Assembly (NCBI GenBank): GCA_963783245.1 | Contig: CAWAMS010000001.1 | Location: 434,001-498,000 of the forward strand | Length of the DNA stretch: 64,000 nt | From: Bog-473 sp963783245 | GTDB taxonomy: Bacteria; Actinomycetota; Acidimicrobiia; Acidimicrobiales; RAAP-2 | Direction: 5' to 3' | Part shown: piece after piece, positions 18,395 to 27,355 of the stretch | How the letters are laid out: the number at the start of each line of letters is the position of its first letter | Numbering within the stretch: the first letter of the stretch is position 1 | The notes under the pieces: generated by a model | What the model was told of the DNA's origin: nothing | Databases searched by the model: none | Seen by the model: only the letters and a program-made list of their open reading frames with translations | Made by a program: the position numbers and the translations under genes

Positions 18395-19423
18395 GTGACG
18401 TCATACTCCTCGCCTGCGACCGATGACGTCCCCACGCCGACACGCGAGCCGGAGGGGGCGAGCGCCGCGCCTCTCCCGCTCGAGAACGGGGCGTCCCCGC
18501 ATGCTCCGATGGTTGAGGCCCACCAGCTGGTAAAGCGCTTCGGCGACTTCGTGGCTGTCGACGGCGTCGACTTCACCATTGCCAGGGGCGAGTCGTTCGG
18601 CTTCCTCGGTCCGAACGGCGCGGGCAAGACGTCGACCATGCGGATGATCTCGTGCATCAGTCCGGTGAGCGGAGGCACCCTGCGGGTGCTTGGCATGGAT
18701 CCGGCCACCGAAGGAGCGCAGATCAGGGCCCGGATGGGGCTGGTCCCGCAAGAGGACTCCCTGGACCTGGACCTGACTGTCCTCGACAACCTCATGATCT
18801 ACGGCCGCTACTTCGACATGCCGAAGAAGGTCATCCGGCAGCGGGCCGACCAGCTTCTCGAATTCGCCCAGCTGACTGAACGCGCCAACGACCGGGTGGA
18901 CCCGCTGTCGGGCGGCATGAAGCGAAGGCTGACGATCGCCCGGGCCCTCATCTCGGACCCGGACCTTCTCATCCTCGACGAGCCGACGACCGGGCTCGAC
19001 CCCCAGGCGCGCCACCTCCTGTGGGATCGCCTGTACCGCTTGAAGCAGCAGGGTGTGACGTTGGTGATCACGACGCACTACATGGACGAGGCCGAGCAGC
19101 TGTGCGACCGCCTGGTCGTCATGGACAAGGGTCGCTTTGCTGCGGAGGGGAGCCCTCGGCAGCTCATTGAGCAGCACGCCACCAAGGAAGTGGTCGAGCT
19201 GCGCTTCCAGCCCGGTCAACACGAGGCCATCGCGTTGCAAGTGGCCGGACTGGCCGAGCGTCACGAGGTCCTCCCTGATCGGATCCTGCTCTACACCGAC
19301 GACGGGGACAGGGCGCTGGGCGAGGTCGCTGCCATGGGACTGGCCCCGCAGAGCACGCTGGTGCGCCGCTCGACCCTGGAGGACGTCTTCCTCCGGTTGA
19401 CCGGCCGCACGCTCATCGACTGA
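18395..19423 (+). CDS. ABC exporter ATP-binding protein (DrrA/NodI type)
   Basis: A 342-residue ATPase that would energise the two membrane proteins encoded next. After a 40-residue low-complexity N-terminus come Walker A GPNGAGKT, Q-loop VPQEDSLDLDLTV, signature LSGGMKRRL, Walker B LLILDEPTTGLDP and switch His in TTHYMDEAEQL. The C-terminal 80 residues form the extra domain typical of drug/polyketide or polysaccharide ABC-2 exporters. GTG 18395 was chosen; an ATG-like alternative is absent near the conserved start. The cluster ATPase-permease-permease with a 20-nt gap and a 4-nt overlap forms an exporter unit of unknown cargo. Confidence 0.92.
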   Translation: MTSYSSPATDDVPTPTREPEGASAAPLPLENGASPHAPMVEAHQLVKRFGDFVAVDGVDFTIARGESFGFLGPNGAGKTSTMRMISCISPVSGGTLRVLGMDPATEGAQIRARMGLVPQEDSLDLDLTVLDNLMIYGRYFDMPKKVIRQRADQLLEFAQLTERANDRVDPLSGGMKRRLTIARALISDPDLLILDEPTTGLDPQARHLLWDRLYRLKQQGVTLVITTHYMDEAEQLCDRLVVMDKGRFAAEGSPRQLIEQHATKEVVELRFQPGQHEAIALQVAGLAERHEVLPDRILLYTDDGDRALGEVAAMGLAPQSTLVRRSTLEDVFLRLTGRTLID

Positions 19424-19443
19424 CGGCGAAGAGCTCTCCCCGT

Positions 19444-20274
19444 ATGTCGATCGCAGAACCCGCACTCTTCGAGCACGGCGAGGTGGTACGGCCGCGCCGC
19501 TTCACGACGCCGATGTGGCTCCGCGGCGCACTGTACTGGGGCTACCAGTACAAGCGGACCTGGCGCAGTTCCATCTTCACCAGCTTCTTGATCCCGGTGC
19601 TCTATCTGACCTCGATGGGAGTTGCCCTGGGGTCCCTCATCGACAAGCACTCACACGGGGTGGACGGCGTCACCTATGTCGCCTACCTGGCGCCGGGTCT
19701 GCTCGCCGCCACGTGCATGCAGATCGGCGCCAACGACACCATGTGGCCGGTGATGGGGGCGATCAAGTGGACGCGCGTCTACCTGGCCATGCTGGCGGCG
19801 CCGCTGAGCATCTATGACGTCCTCCTCGGCCACCTGGCCTGGGTGGCGGCCCGCATCGGGATCGTGGTGTCCATCTACCTCGCGGTGATGGCGGCCTTCG
19901 GGACCATCTACTCCCCGTACGCCATCCTGGCTCTGCCGGCCGGCGTGCTGACCGGGATGGCCTTCGGCGCACCCATGGCCGCTTTCTCGGCCACACAGGA
20001 CAAGGACAGTTCCTTCTCGACGGTGTACCGCTTCGTCGTGATCCCCCTCTTCCTCTTCTCGGGCACCTTCTTCCCGATCTCCCAGTTGCCCCTTCTCCTT
20101 CAATACCTGGCCTACATCACGCCGCTCTACCACGGTGTCGCACTGTGCCGCGACCTCACGTTGGGACAGGTGCACGGGTGGGTCGACGTCGGACATGCCG
20201 CCTACCTGTCGCTCTGGGTCGGGGTGGGGTACGCCCTCTGTCGCCGCACCTTTGCCAAGAGGCTCGTCGTATGA
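19444..20274 (+). CDS. ABC-2 type exporter permease
   Basis: A 276-residue integral membrane protein with about six hydrophobic helices, beginning after a cytosolic segment that contains the amphipathic RGALYWGYQYKRTWRSS. The late motif PLFLFSGTFFPISQLP followed by YITPLYHGVALCRDL is the hallmark of the ABC-2 permease family. It would pair with the following permease as a heterodimer served by the upstream ATPase. The gene starts 20 nt after the ATPase stop and overlaps the next gene by 4 nt (ATGA). Confidence 0.9.
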   Translation: MSIAEPALFEHGEVVRPRRFTTPMWLRGALYWGYQYKRTWRSSIFTSFLIPVLYLTSMGVALGSLIDKHSHGVDGVTYVAYLAPGLLAATCMQIGANDTMWPVMGAIKWTRVYLAMLAAPLSIYDVLLGHLAWVAARIGIVVSIYLAVMAAFGTIYSPYAILALPAGVLTGMAFGAPMAAFSATQDKDSSFSTVYRFVVIPLFLFSGTFFPISQLPLLLQYLAYITPLYHGVALCRDLTLGQVHGWVDVGHAAYLSLWVGVGYALCRRTFAKRLVV

Positions 20275-21107
20275 CGGCGACCGATGCCTCGACCGGGCTG
20301 GAACGGCCCGCCGTCTCCCTTCGGATCACCCCCCTCGCCTTCCTGGGCGGCCGTAATGCCGCCCGGGTGCTCGAGCGCAACATCCTGGTCTACCGGCGGT
20401 CGTGGATCTTCATCGTCTCGGGCTTCTTCGAGCCGCTCTTCTACCTGCTCTCGATCGGTATCGGCCTGAGTCACCTCGTCGGCCCGATCCCCGTCAACGG
20501 CCGCCTGGTCGCCTATACGGCGTTCGTCGCCCCGGGCCTACTGGCCTCGTCGGCCATGAACGGCGCCATGCTCGACTCCACCTTCTTGGTCTTCATGAAG
20601 TTGAAGATCGCCAAGACGTACGACGCCATGCTGGCCACCCCGCTGGCGGTGGGCGACATCGCCCTCGGTGAATTGGGCTGGTGCGTGCTGCGCGGAGCGC
20701 TCTACTCGGCTGCGTTCCTGTGCATCATGGCCGTACTGGGGTACGTCGTCTCGCCGTGGGCCATCCTCTGCTGGCCGGCCGCCATCCTCATCAGCCTGGC
20801 TTTCGCCGCGGTGGGCATGGCCGGAACGACCTTCATGCGGACCTGGCAGGACTTCGACATCGTTTCACTGGCGTTCATCCCGCTTTTCTTGTTCTCGGCC
20901 ACGTTCTACCCGCTGACGGTTTTCCCGGGCTGGCTCCAAGCAGTGGTGCGTTGCACGCCCCTCTACCAGGGGGTGGTCCTTGTTCGAGCCACTGACCTGG
21001 GTATCTTCACGTGGTCGCTCCTCATTCACGTCGCGTATCTGGTCGCGATGACGGTCGGGGGTGTCATGATCACCCGTCGCCGTCTCGGCCGTCTGCTGCT
21101 CCCGTAG
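20271..21107 (+). CDS. ABC-2 type exporter permease
   Basis: A 278-residue membrane protein paralogous to the preceding permease. It has about six hydrophobic helices and the same conserved pair of motifs, PLFLFSATFYPLTVFP and CTPLYQGVVLVRATDL. ATG 20271 overlaps the stop of the previous gene, indicating translational coupling. Two different permeases with one ATPase suggest a heterodimeric exporter of the nodulation/drug type. No biosynthetic gene adjoins to hint at the cargo. Confidence 0.9.
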   Translation: MTATDASTGLERPAVSLRITPLAFLGGRNAARVLERNILVYRRSWIFIVSGFFEPLFYLLSIGIGLSHLVGPIPVNGRLVAYTAFVAPGLLASSAMNGAMLDSTFLVFMKLKIAKTYDAMLATPLAVGDIALGELGWCVLRGALYSAAFLCIMAVLGYVVSPWAILCWPAAILISLAFAAVGMAGTTFMRTWQDFDIVSLAFIPLFLFSATFYPLTVFPGWLQAVVRCTPLYQGVVLVRATDLGIFTWSLLIHVAYLVAMTVGGVMITRRRLGRLLLP

Positions 21108-21155
21108 GAACGGCACACACGCGTTGGCTACCCTACGAGCGGAGGTCATCGGGCA

Positions 21156-21737
21156 ATGAACATTGTGGTGAGCAACGTCAAGGGTGGAGTGGGCAAGACG
21201 ACCACCGCCGTGTATCTGGCCGGCGCAGCGGCCCGGCGGACGCGCGATGCCGTCTACCTGGTGGACGCCGATCGTCAGGCGTCCTCCGCCGAGTGGTTCG
21301 AAACCATGCCCATCGTGGGGGTGGAGTTGGTGGAGGCGCCCTCGGAGCGGACGGTGTCCAAGGCGATGGAGCGTGACGACGGCATCGCGGTGGTCGACAC
21401 CCCGCCCGGCGACGAGCGCATCGTCCGTGCGGCACTTGCTCGGGCCGACGCACTCGTCATCCCGACACGTGCCGGTGGGGTCGAGCCGAACCGGGTCGTG
21501 GCCACCCTCGAGATGACCCCGTCCAACATTCCGGCCGGCGTCGTCATCTGCTCGGCCCGGCTGGGCACCAGGGATCTGGAGGCCACCGTCGAGTGGTGGG
21601 CCGAACTCGACGTCCCGGTCTGGGGGATCATCCCCGAACGGGTGTCGATCGCCAGCGGTCCGGCGGCGCGGCTCTCCTTCGAGGGTCTCGATCTCTACGG
21701 CCAGGTCCTCAAGAAGGCGATGGGCAGGCGCCGCTGA
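21156..21737 (+). CDS. Orphan ParA/MinD-family ATPase
   Basis: A compact 193-residue ParA-like ATPase. The deviant Walker A is VKGGVGKTTT at residues 8-17, Walker A' is YLVDADRQASSAEWF and Walker B is VVDTPPG. There is no N-terminal DNA-binding helix-turn-helix and no ParB gene beside it. Small stand-alone ParA proteins of this kind position cargo such as chemoreceptors, carboxysomes or conjugation proteins. The start follows GGAGG. It shares the strand of the ABC exporter 48 nt upstream and converges on the large phosphatase gene with a 3-nt gap. Function is otherwise unknown. Confidence 0.82.
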   Translation: MNIVVSNVKGGVGKTTTAVYLAGAAARRTRDAVYLVDADRQASSAEWFETMPIVGVELVEAPSERTVSKAMERDDGIAVVDTPPGDERIVRAALARADALVIPTRAGGVEPNRVVATLEMTPSNIPAGVVICSARLGTRDLEATVEWWAELDVPVWGIIPERVSIASGPAARLSFEGLDLYGQVLKKAMGRRR

Positions 21738-21740
21738 CCC

Positions 21741-24700
21741 TCAATTCGATGCGGCCCGTTGCATCAATGCCCGCTGCAGCGGGCTCTCGGGCCACGGCGT
21801 CGGTGGCTGCCCGCGGAGCTGGGCCACCAGCTCGGAGAGGAACCAGCGGCGCACGGCGACGCTGGTGGCCGAAGCCGGCAGCGTGAGCAACTGTGCCATC
21901 AGGCCGAATTGGTCAGCTTCGTCCAGCATGGCGTCGTAGAGCGCGCAGGCGCGCTCGGCGGACTGCGGCAGCGCGAAGTGCCAGTCGTACGTCGCAGCCT
22001 TGCGATCCACGACCTCCTGCCAGCCTTCATCGACGCCTGGGCCGAGACCACTGAAGCGCGTCCCGATCTCAGAAAGGAGCAGGGTCAGTCGCTCGGGGAG
22101 GGCTGAATGGTTCGCCCCGTCGTGCTCCTTCATCAGGCGGAGCTCGCGGAACAGGGCTTCGTACTCCTCGCTGGCCTTCTGGAGCAGCCGCACCGGCACG
22201 CCGATGAGGTGCACCGGGACGAGCGGTTGGGAGGCCGCCCCGTCGTGGAGCTCGGCCTGCGCCACGCCGAGGAGATCGAAGCGGAAAGCCCCGTCAGAGA
22301 CACCATCTGGCGCGACGACATAGTCAACCGGCAGTTCGAACCAGACGATCTTCCCGCCCATGACCGGCTGGACGCCCCAGTCCGAGGCCAGCGTGTTGAA
22401 GAGCGTGAGCCCCCGTCCGGTCGCGGCATCGGTGGCGTAGTCCTTCAGCGAGGGGGCGACGGGACTGCTGTCGGCCACGTCGACCCGGATGCGGTCGGCC
22501 ATGAGATGGAGCGTCACGGTGAAAGGGGTCCCAGCATGCAGCACGGCATTCGTCACCAGCTCGGACGTGAGGAGGGCGGCACACTCGCTCACTTCCGCCG
22601 GGACGTCGCGCAGCTGTTCGGCGATCCAATGGCGCGCCGTGGGCGTGCTCTCGACAATGGGCTCGAGGTGCAATGTGGACATTCCAGAGTGCTCTGTACC
22701 CACCGGTGCCGATCCTGTACCCCCCGCCCCCGGGCCGAGGTAGCGCAGGGCGAGCACGACGACGTCGTCGGCCGTCTCGTCATCGCCCAGCCGCGTCGCG
22801 AGCTCGGACGCCGCCCGCACCGGCCAGCCCCCCGCGGCAACAGCGGTGGCAGCGTCCGCCAATCGCTGCATGCCGACGGTGATGAGCTCGCTGCGCCTCT
22901 CGATGAGACCGTCGGAGTACATGACAAGCGTGTCGCCCGGGTGCAGGACGAGGTCGTACGCGGGACGTTCGGGTCCCCCCAGCCCTGCCGCGACGAGAAG
23001 CGAGCTCTGCATGGAGGAGAACACTGCGCCCCCGCCGTGGCGGACGATCAGCGGCGAAGGGTGACCGGCGTTGGCGATGGAGACGGTTCCGGATTTCGGG
23101 TTGATCGATCCCACCACGACCGTCACCACGCGATCCTCCACCAGGACGTCGAAGAGGCGATCCAGCGACGAGAGCACCTCGGACGGACTCTGGCCGGCCA
23201 CCGCGTAGGCGCGTATGGCGCTGCGGACCTGTCCCATCAGCGCAGCGGCAGGAGCGCCCTTGCCCATGACGTCGCCCACGCTGAACATGACGTGGTCCTC
23301 ATCGAGTTGGAAGACGTCGTACCAGTCGCCGCCGACGTAGGTGCCGGCCGCGCCGGCACGGTACTCGGCGTCGAGGTGGAGACCATCGACGTCGGGGAGG
23401 AAATCGGGGAGGACAGCGCGCTGGAGAACCTCGGCCACGACGTGCTCGCGTTGGAACCTCGTGGCGTTCGAGAGCGCCACCCCGGTGCGGCTGGCGACCT
23501 CGGTGGCCAGCGAGACATCGTCCGGTTCGAACGTGCGACCCGGACCGTCGAAGAACGTCATCACCCCGATGACCTGCCCGTTGGCGGTGAACGGCACAGC
23601 CAGCGCGGTGGCGTTGCCCTCCCCGTCTCCACCCGCCGGCATTGTCGGTGCGAGCTGGATACGGCCGGTCCGGTAGGCCAGGGCGGCCGGCGCGTCGGCA
23701 TCGAACGGAATGCCGTCCGCGCCGATCAGCCGAGTCTCGGTCGGAGACTCGAAGCCCTCGCCCGTCCGCACATTGAGCCGTTGCAGCCCGCTCTCGCCCG
23801 GGACCTGCACGACGCAGGCGTCGGAGAGCCGGCCCACGACGAGGTTCATCGTGCGTTGGATCACCGTCGTGGGGTCCAAGCTGGAGCTCAGCAGCCTGGT
23901 GACGTCTGAGAGCAGCGAGAGGCGTTCGCGGGCCGCTTCGGCGACGCGCAGGGCCTGACGCTCCTGTTCGAAGAGCTGGGCTCGTTCGAGCGCCTGGGCC
24001 GTCAACCCGGCCAGTGTCGACAGAAACCGGAGTTCGGGCTCGCTCGGCTCGGGGCGACCGACGAAGGCGAAGGTGAGAACTCCCAGTGAGCCCACGCTCC
24101 CCGTGAGGGGTTCGGTCACGATCGTGACCGGATCTCCCAATTCCGCCATGACTGCGGGCACGATCTCAGGCGACACGTCGGCGTCGAGGTGCACCGATGC
24201 CGCCAGGCTCGTGATGACGGTGCGACCCGAGGTGAATGTGGATCCCGACGGGGTGTGGTCCACCGGGAGCAGTGCGCAGGAGAGCAGGGCAGGGCGTCCG
24301 CTACTGGCCAGGCAGGCGAGGTCCTGCCCCCCGGCTACCGGCACGCGGCAGGCTGCTGACTGCGCACCAAGTGCCCGCTGCCCGCTGGCGATGGCCTCCC
24401 GGGCCACCTCGCCCGGTGTCGTCGCCGCGGCCAACGCCGAGCTCAGGTGGTGCAGGTGCTGACTGCGCTCGAGGTTGATGAACTCGCCCACGGTCAAACG
24501 GGCGCGCTCGACGGCCTGGGCCGCGGCACCGGTGATGGTGAAGAGGAACCGCTTGTCCGCCTCGGTGATCGACCGCGGTTTGACCCACTGCACCACGACC
24601 GCGCCCACCGCATGATCCGAGACGACCAACGGTACGACGGCGTAGGAGTTGAAGCGGCTGCCTTCCACCCAGGCCGCGATGCTCGGCCGCTCCCCCCGTT

Positions 24701-25397
24701 GCTTGTCGAGGGAATCGGCGAAGACGCCCTGCCGTCGTGCGAGGACCTGCGCGAGCTCTCCGTCAGGTTCCATGGCCGCCACGAGCGGGCCTTCTGACTC
24801 TCGTTCGCGATAGCCGAACCGCCGGTGCACGCACAACACGCCGCGTTCGTTCGTCGTTGCAAACGCGGCGGCGTCGACGTGGAGCTCATCGCGCAGGGCG
24901 CCGAACACCGCGTCGGCCACTTGGGCAGGATCGGCCGAGGTCGTCAGCGCCCGCGCCAGTGCCTGCATGCTTTGGGCGGTCTCGGCGGCCACTCGCCGTC
25001 TGCGTTCGATGCGGGTCTCGGTGCGGGCCGACCACAGTTGCTTGTTGCGCTGCAAGCGGAGATAGGAGATCCACGTGGCCACCCCGGAACTGGCCACCAA
25101 GGTGAAGACGCGGAGAAAATGGTTCAGCTGGTCGTACCCGCGCGGCGGCGTGCTCAGAATGATCGAGTAGAAGGTGGCGTACAGACCGACGAGTGCGGTA
25201 CGTCGCGGCCCGGCGAAGGCGGCTGCGATGAAAGGACCGATCGCCAGGAATCCGATGAGTCCGAACTTGCCGCCGTACATCGCATCGACGAAGGCGACGA
25301 TCGACACCCACAAGACGGCGACGACAGTGGACACCAGCTCCGTGCGGTCTCGCGGGGGAGCGGTCTCGGCTGGGTCTTCTTTCGCTGGTCCCGCCAC
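21741..25397 (-). CDS. Large membrane GAF-SpoIIE phosphatase with ATPase domain (RsbU-like)
   Basis: A 1218-residue regulator. Residues about 20-115 hold about four membrane helices. Three GAF-like domains follow (about 150-300, 310-460 and 490-650). A SpoIIE/PP2C phosphatase domain comes next (about 665-885) with metal-binding Asp residues in GGDWYDVF, GDVMGKG, MYSDGLIERR and DDVVVLAL. An RsbW-like HATPase domain lies at about 910-1035. The last 180 residues are helical and unrecognised. It would dephosphorylate the STAS protein encoded divergently and so release the sigma factor. Carrying both phosphatase and kinase-fold domains is known in actinobacteria, but this is a large example. GTG start after GGGAGG. 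Confidence 0.88.
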   Translation of the reverse strand: MAGPAKEDPAETAPPRDRTELVSTVVAVLWVSIVAFVDAMYGGKFGLIGFLAIGPFIAAAFAGPRRTALVGLYATFYSIILSTPPRGYDQLNHFLRVFTLVASSGVATWISYLRLQRNKQLWSARTETRIERRRRVAAETAQSMQALARALTTSADPAQVADAVFGALRDELHVDAAAFATTNERGVLCVHRRFGYRERESEGPLVAAMEPDGELAQVLARRQGVFADSLDKQRGERPSIAAWVEGSRFNSYAVVPLVVSDHAVGAVVVQWVKPRSITEADKRFLFTITGAAAQAVERARLTVGEFINLERSQHLHHLSSALAAATTPGEVAREAIASGQRALGAQSAACRVPVAGGQDLACLASSGRPALLSCALLPVDHTPSGSTFTSGRTVITSLAASVHLDADVSPEIVPAVMAELGDPVTIVTEPLTGSVGSLGVLTFAFVGRPEPSEPELRFLSTLAGLTAQALERAQLFEQERQALRVAEAARERLSLLSDVTRLLSSSLDPTTVIQRTMNLVVGRLSDACVVQVPGESGLQRLNVRTGEGFESPTETRLIGADGIPFDADAPAALAYRTGRIQLAPTMPAGGDGEGNATALAVPFTANGQVIGVMTFFDGPGRTFEPDDVSLATEVASRTGVALSNATRFQREHVVAEVLQRAVLPDFLPDVDGLHLDAEYRAGAAGTYVGGDWYDVFQLDEDHVMFSVGDVMGKGAPAAALMGQVRSAIRAYAVAGQSPSEVLSSLDRLFDVLVEDRVVTVVVGSINPKSGTVSIANAGHPSPLIVRHGGGAVFSSMQSSLLVAAGLGGPERPAYDLVLHPGDTLVMYSDGLIERRSELITVGMQRLADAATAVAAGGWPVRAASELATRLGDDETADDVVVLALRYLGPGAGGTGSAPVGTEHSGMSTLHLEPIVESTPTARHWIAEQLRDVPAEVSECAALLTSELVTNAVLHAGTPFTVTLHLMADRIRVDVADSSPVAPSLKDYATDAATGRGLTLFNTLASDWGVQPVMGGKIVWFELPVDYVVAPDGVSDGAFRFDLLGVAQAELHDGAASQPLVPVHLIGVPVRLLQKASEEYEALFRELRLMKEHDGANHSALPERLTLLLSEIGTRFSGLGPGVDEGWQEVVDRKAATYDWHFALPQSAERACALYDAMLDEADQFGLMAQLLTLPASATSVAVRRWFLSELVAQLRGQPPTPWPESPLQRALMQRAASN

Positions 25398-25536
25398 GCC
25401 AATCCTCCCCCCGACTGCCGGTCGTGGGCATAGATGCCGACTACAACGCTATTGCGCCTTCCTTCCCCGTCGAAACCTGCAGCGGGGGTTGTAGTGTGGT
25501 CCTCTACCCCGGTTGGGGCGGAAGGAAACATCTGAG

Positions 25537-25561
25537 GTTTACTTTTGGCCCCTTTGGCTAT
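25537..25561 (+). promoter_or_regulatory. SigB/SigF-type promoter for the stress sigma operon
   Basis: GTTTAC (25537-25542), a 13-nt spacer and GGCTAT (25556-25561) match the SigB-family promoter GTTTAA-N12-14-GGGTAT with two mismatches. It lies about 80 nt before the anti-anti-sigma gene, so the operon could be driven by its own sigma factor. Confidence 0.6.
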
Positions 25562-25641
25562 AGGTCCCGCTGATCAATCGCTATTGCAGCGTCCGCGCCG
25601 GTGCGCGGTTCGCTACCGTCGAGAACGAGGACTGGGGTGAG

Positions 25642-25983
25642 ATGGAACAAGAGTTTCACATTGAGGAGCGGATCGATCGAGGCCTCCCGGTCATCGCCGT
25701 CGTCGGTGAGATCGACGTTGCCACGGCGCCGCAGCTCCGCGAGACCCTGCATCATGTGATAGCGGAGGGCCACCCCACGGTCGTGCTCGACCTGCTCGGT
25801 GTCACGTTCCTCGACTCGACCGCCCTGGGGGTGCTCGTCGGCGGCCTCAAACGTTGCCGCGAGCTCGGCGGCGAGCTCCACGTGGTGGTCACCGACGCCC
25901 GGATTAAGAAGATCTTCGAGATCACGGGATTGGTCAAGGTCTTCCCGATCGTCGACACGCTCTCCGAGGTCGTCGCGCCATGA
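25642..25983 (+). CDS. Anti-anti-sigma factor (STAS, RsbV-like)
   Basis: A 113-residue STAS-domain protein. The phosphorylatable Ser59 lies in VTFLDSTALGVLVGG, the classic RsbV/SpoIIAA site. When unphosphorylated it would bind the kinase encoded next and free the sigma factor; the divergent SpoIIE-type phosphatase would reset it. The start ATG follows GGGGTGAG. It overlaps the kinase gene by 4 nt (ATGA), so the two are translationally coupled. This is the first gene of a three-gene stress-sigma operon preceded by a SigB-like promoter. Confidence 0.93.
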   Translation: MEQEFHIEERIDRGLPVIAVVGEIDVATAPQLRETLHHVIAEGHPTVVLDLLGVTFLDSTALGVLVGGLKRCRELGGELHVVVTDARIKKIFEITGLVKVFPIVDTLSEVVAP

Positions 25984-26423
25984 TCAGCGAACCCGAGTTC
26001 ACGGGGGGCCCGGCGCTCGGCGACGGCGATCGCGTGTTCCTGACCTTTCCCGCCCGCGGTGATCTCGTGGTGTTGGCCCGACTTGTCGCCTCCGCCATCT
26101 CCGCCCGCGTCGGATTCGACATCGAGGAGCTCGAAGATCTTCGCCTGGCGGTCGGCGAGCTCTGCCTCCTCGCCCTGCAGGGCAGTGACGCCCGTCACGG
26201 CGATCTTCGCCTCGAGTTCACCGTGTCGTCTGCGGCCCTCGATATCGCCTGCACCCTTGTCGGCGCCGTGCCGCCCGCGGACGGACGTCCCGCCGATGGC
26301 GACGAGGCCGATGAGCTGAGCGAGCAGATCCTCGCGGCGCTGGTGGATGAACATGGTCGCGAGCAAGCCGACGGGTCGGTACGGGCCTGGTTGCGCAAGC
26401 GGAGGAAGGAGCCTCCGACGTGA
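25980..26423 (+). CDS. Anti-sigma factor/serine kinase (RsbW/UsfX-like)
   Basis: A 147-residue ATPase-fold protein between the STAS and sigma genes, the expected place for an RsbW. The N-box region is LEDLRLAVGELCLLAL, close to the actinobacterial UsfX form (LRLAVDE-C) rather than to the EAxxNA of Bacillus RsbW. The glycine-rich G boxes are poor, as in UsfX-type proteins. It would bind and silence the sigma factor and phosphorylate the STAS partner. Kinase activity is less certain than sigma binding because the ATP-lid motifs are weak. Confidence 0.82.
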   Translation: MISEPEFTGGPALGDGDRVFLTFPARGDLVVLARLVASAISARVGFDIEELEDLRLAVGELCLLALQGSDARHGDLRLEFTVSSAALDIACTLVGAVPPADGRPADGDEADELSEQILAALVDEHGREQADGSVRAWLRKRRKEPPT

Positions 26424-26427
26424 CCCC

Positions 26428-27183
26428 ATGCCGCACGACACCCCTGCTCCCTCGAGCGAAGTGAGCGAGGAAGTACAGCCCGAACAACCCGCTTTCTCTG
26501 CCGCGGAGCGGACCGCGATGATCACCGACAACCTCGGTCTGGCCCATCAGCTGGCGCGCCGATTTCTCCACCGAGGTGAGCCGTTGGACGACCTGGTGCA
26601 GGTGGCGTCGGTGGCCCTGGTGAAATCAGTGGACCGCTTCGATCCCGCCCGCGGCGTCGATTTCGCCGCCTTCGCCACCCGGACCATCATCGGAGAGCTC
26701 AAGAGGCACTTCAGGGACAAGGGATGGGCCGTCCGCGCCAGTCGCCGGGTCCAGGAGCTCTATCTCGAGCTCGGCCACGCCACCTCGACACTCGTGCAGC
26801 AACTCGGGCGGAGCCCGACCGTGGCCGAGCTCGCCGAGATGACGGGATCCACTGAAGAAGCCGTTCTCGAGGCGATCGAAGCGGGGCAGGGCTACCGGGC
26901 GACGTCCATCGATGCCTCCGAGAACGAGGACGATCCGCTCTCGGCCCGCATGGGCGAGCGCGATGCACGCTACGACGCGGTGGAGGAGCGGGCCCTTCTG
27001 GCCCCGGCACTGGCCATGTTGGCGCCCCGCGAGCAGACGATCCTCCGTATGCGCTTCGTCCAGGGTCTGACGCAATCGGAGATCGCGGCGACCATCGGCG
27101 TCAGTCAGATGCATGTCTCGCGGTTGTTGGCCAACAGCCTCGAGGAGCTGCGGCTCCATATTGACAACGACGCGGTGGAGTGA
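26428..27183 (+). CDS. RNA polymerase sigma factor, SigB/SigF family
   Basis: A group 3 sigma factor of 251 residues. Region 2 runs from DNLGLAHQLARRFLHRGEPLDD through VDRFDPARGVDFAAFATRTI, with the core-binding and -10 recognition helices. Region 3 begins near GRSPTVAELAEMTG. Region 4 contains LRMRFVQGLTQSEIAATIGVSQMHVSRLL, the -35 recognition helix-turn-helix. Similarity is to SigB/SigF rather than to ECF factors. ATG 26428 follows GGAGGAAGGAG at a long spacing. It is controlled by the anti-sigma and STAS proteins just upstream and probably feeds back on the SigB-like promoter at 25537. Confidence 0.93.
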   Translation: MPHDTPAPSSEVSEEVQPEQPAFSAAERTAMITDNLGLAHQLARRFLHRGEPLDDLVQVASVALVKSVDRFDPARGVDFAAFATRTIIGELKRHFRDKGWAVRASRRVQELYLELGHATSTLVQQLGRSPTVAELAEMTGSTEEAVLEAIEAGQGYRATSIDASENEDDPLSARMGERDARYDAVEERALLAPALAMLAPREQTILRMRFVQGLTQSEIAATIGVSQMHVSRLLANSLEELRLHIDNDAVE

Positions 27184-27355
27184 GCCTCTCACGAACGCCG
27201 AAGACGATTCCCTTCGTCGAGAATGCAAACTTTAGCTATATTCGACACCGCAGATACGAGAGGCGTTCGAGATCGACCGGCGTCACGAAACTTTATGACG
27301 CATTCATGACCGCTATTGGCTAGGGTACCTGCCACCAATCACCGAAAGGATCTCC
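27184..27355. other. Intergenic region before the amino-acid permease
   Basis: This 172-nt gap is noticeably AT-richer than its surroundings. It holds a repeated AAACTTTA at 27227-27234 and 27288-27295, a possible TAGGGT -10 box at 27321-27326 and the permease ribosome-binding site AAAGGA. No stable terminator for the sigma operon was seen. Confidence 0.3.

Noticed and set aside
27304..27328. Second SigB-like promoter (GGGTAC at 27323) before the permease
   Set aside because: No GTTT-type -35 element lies at the needed distance; only the -10 half matches.
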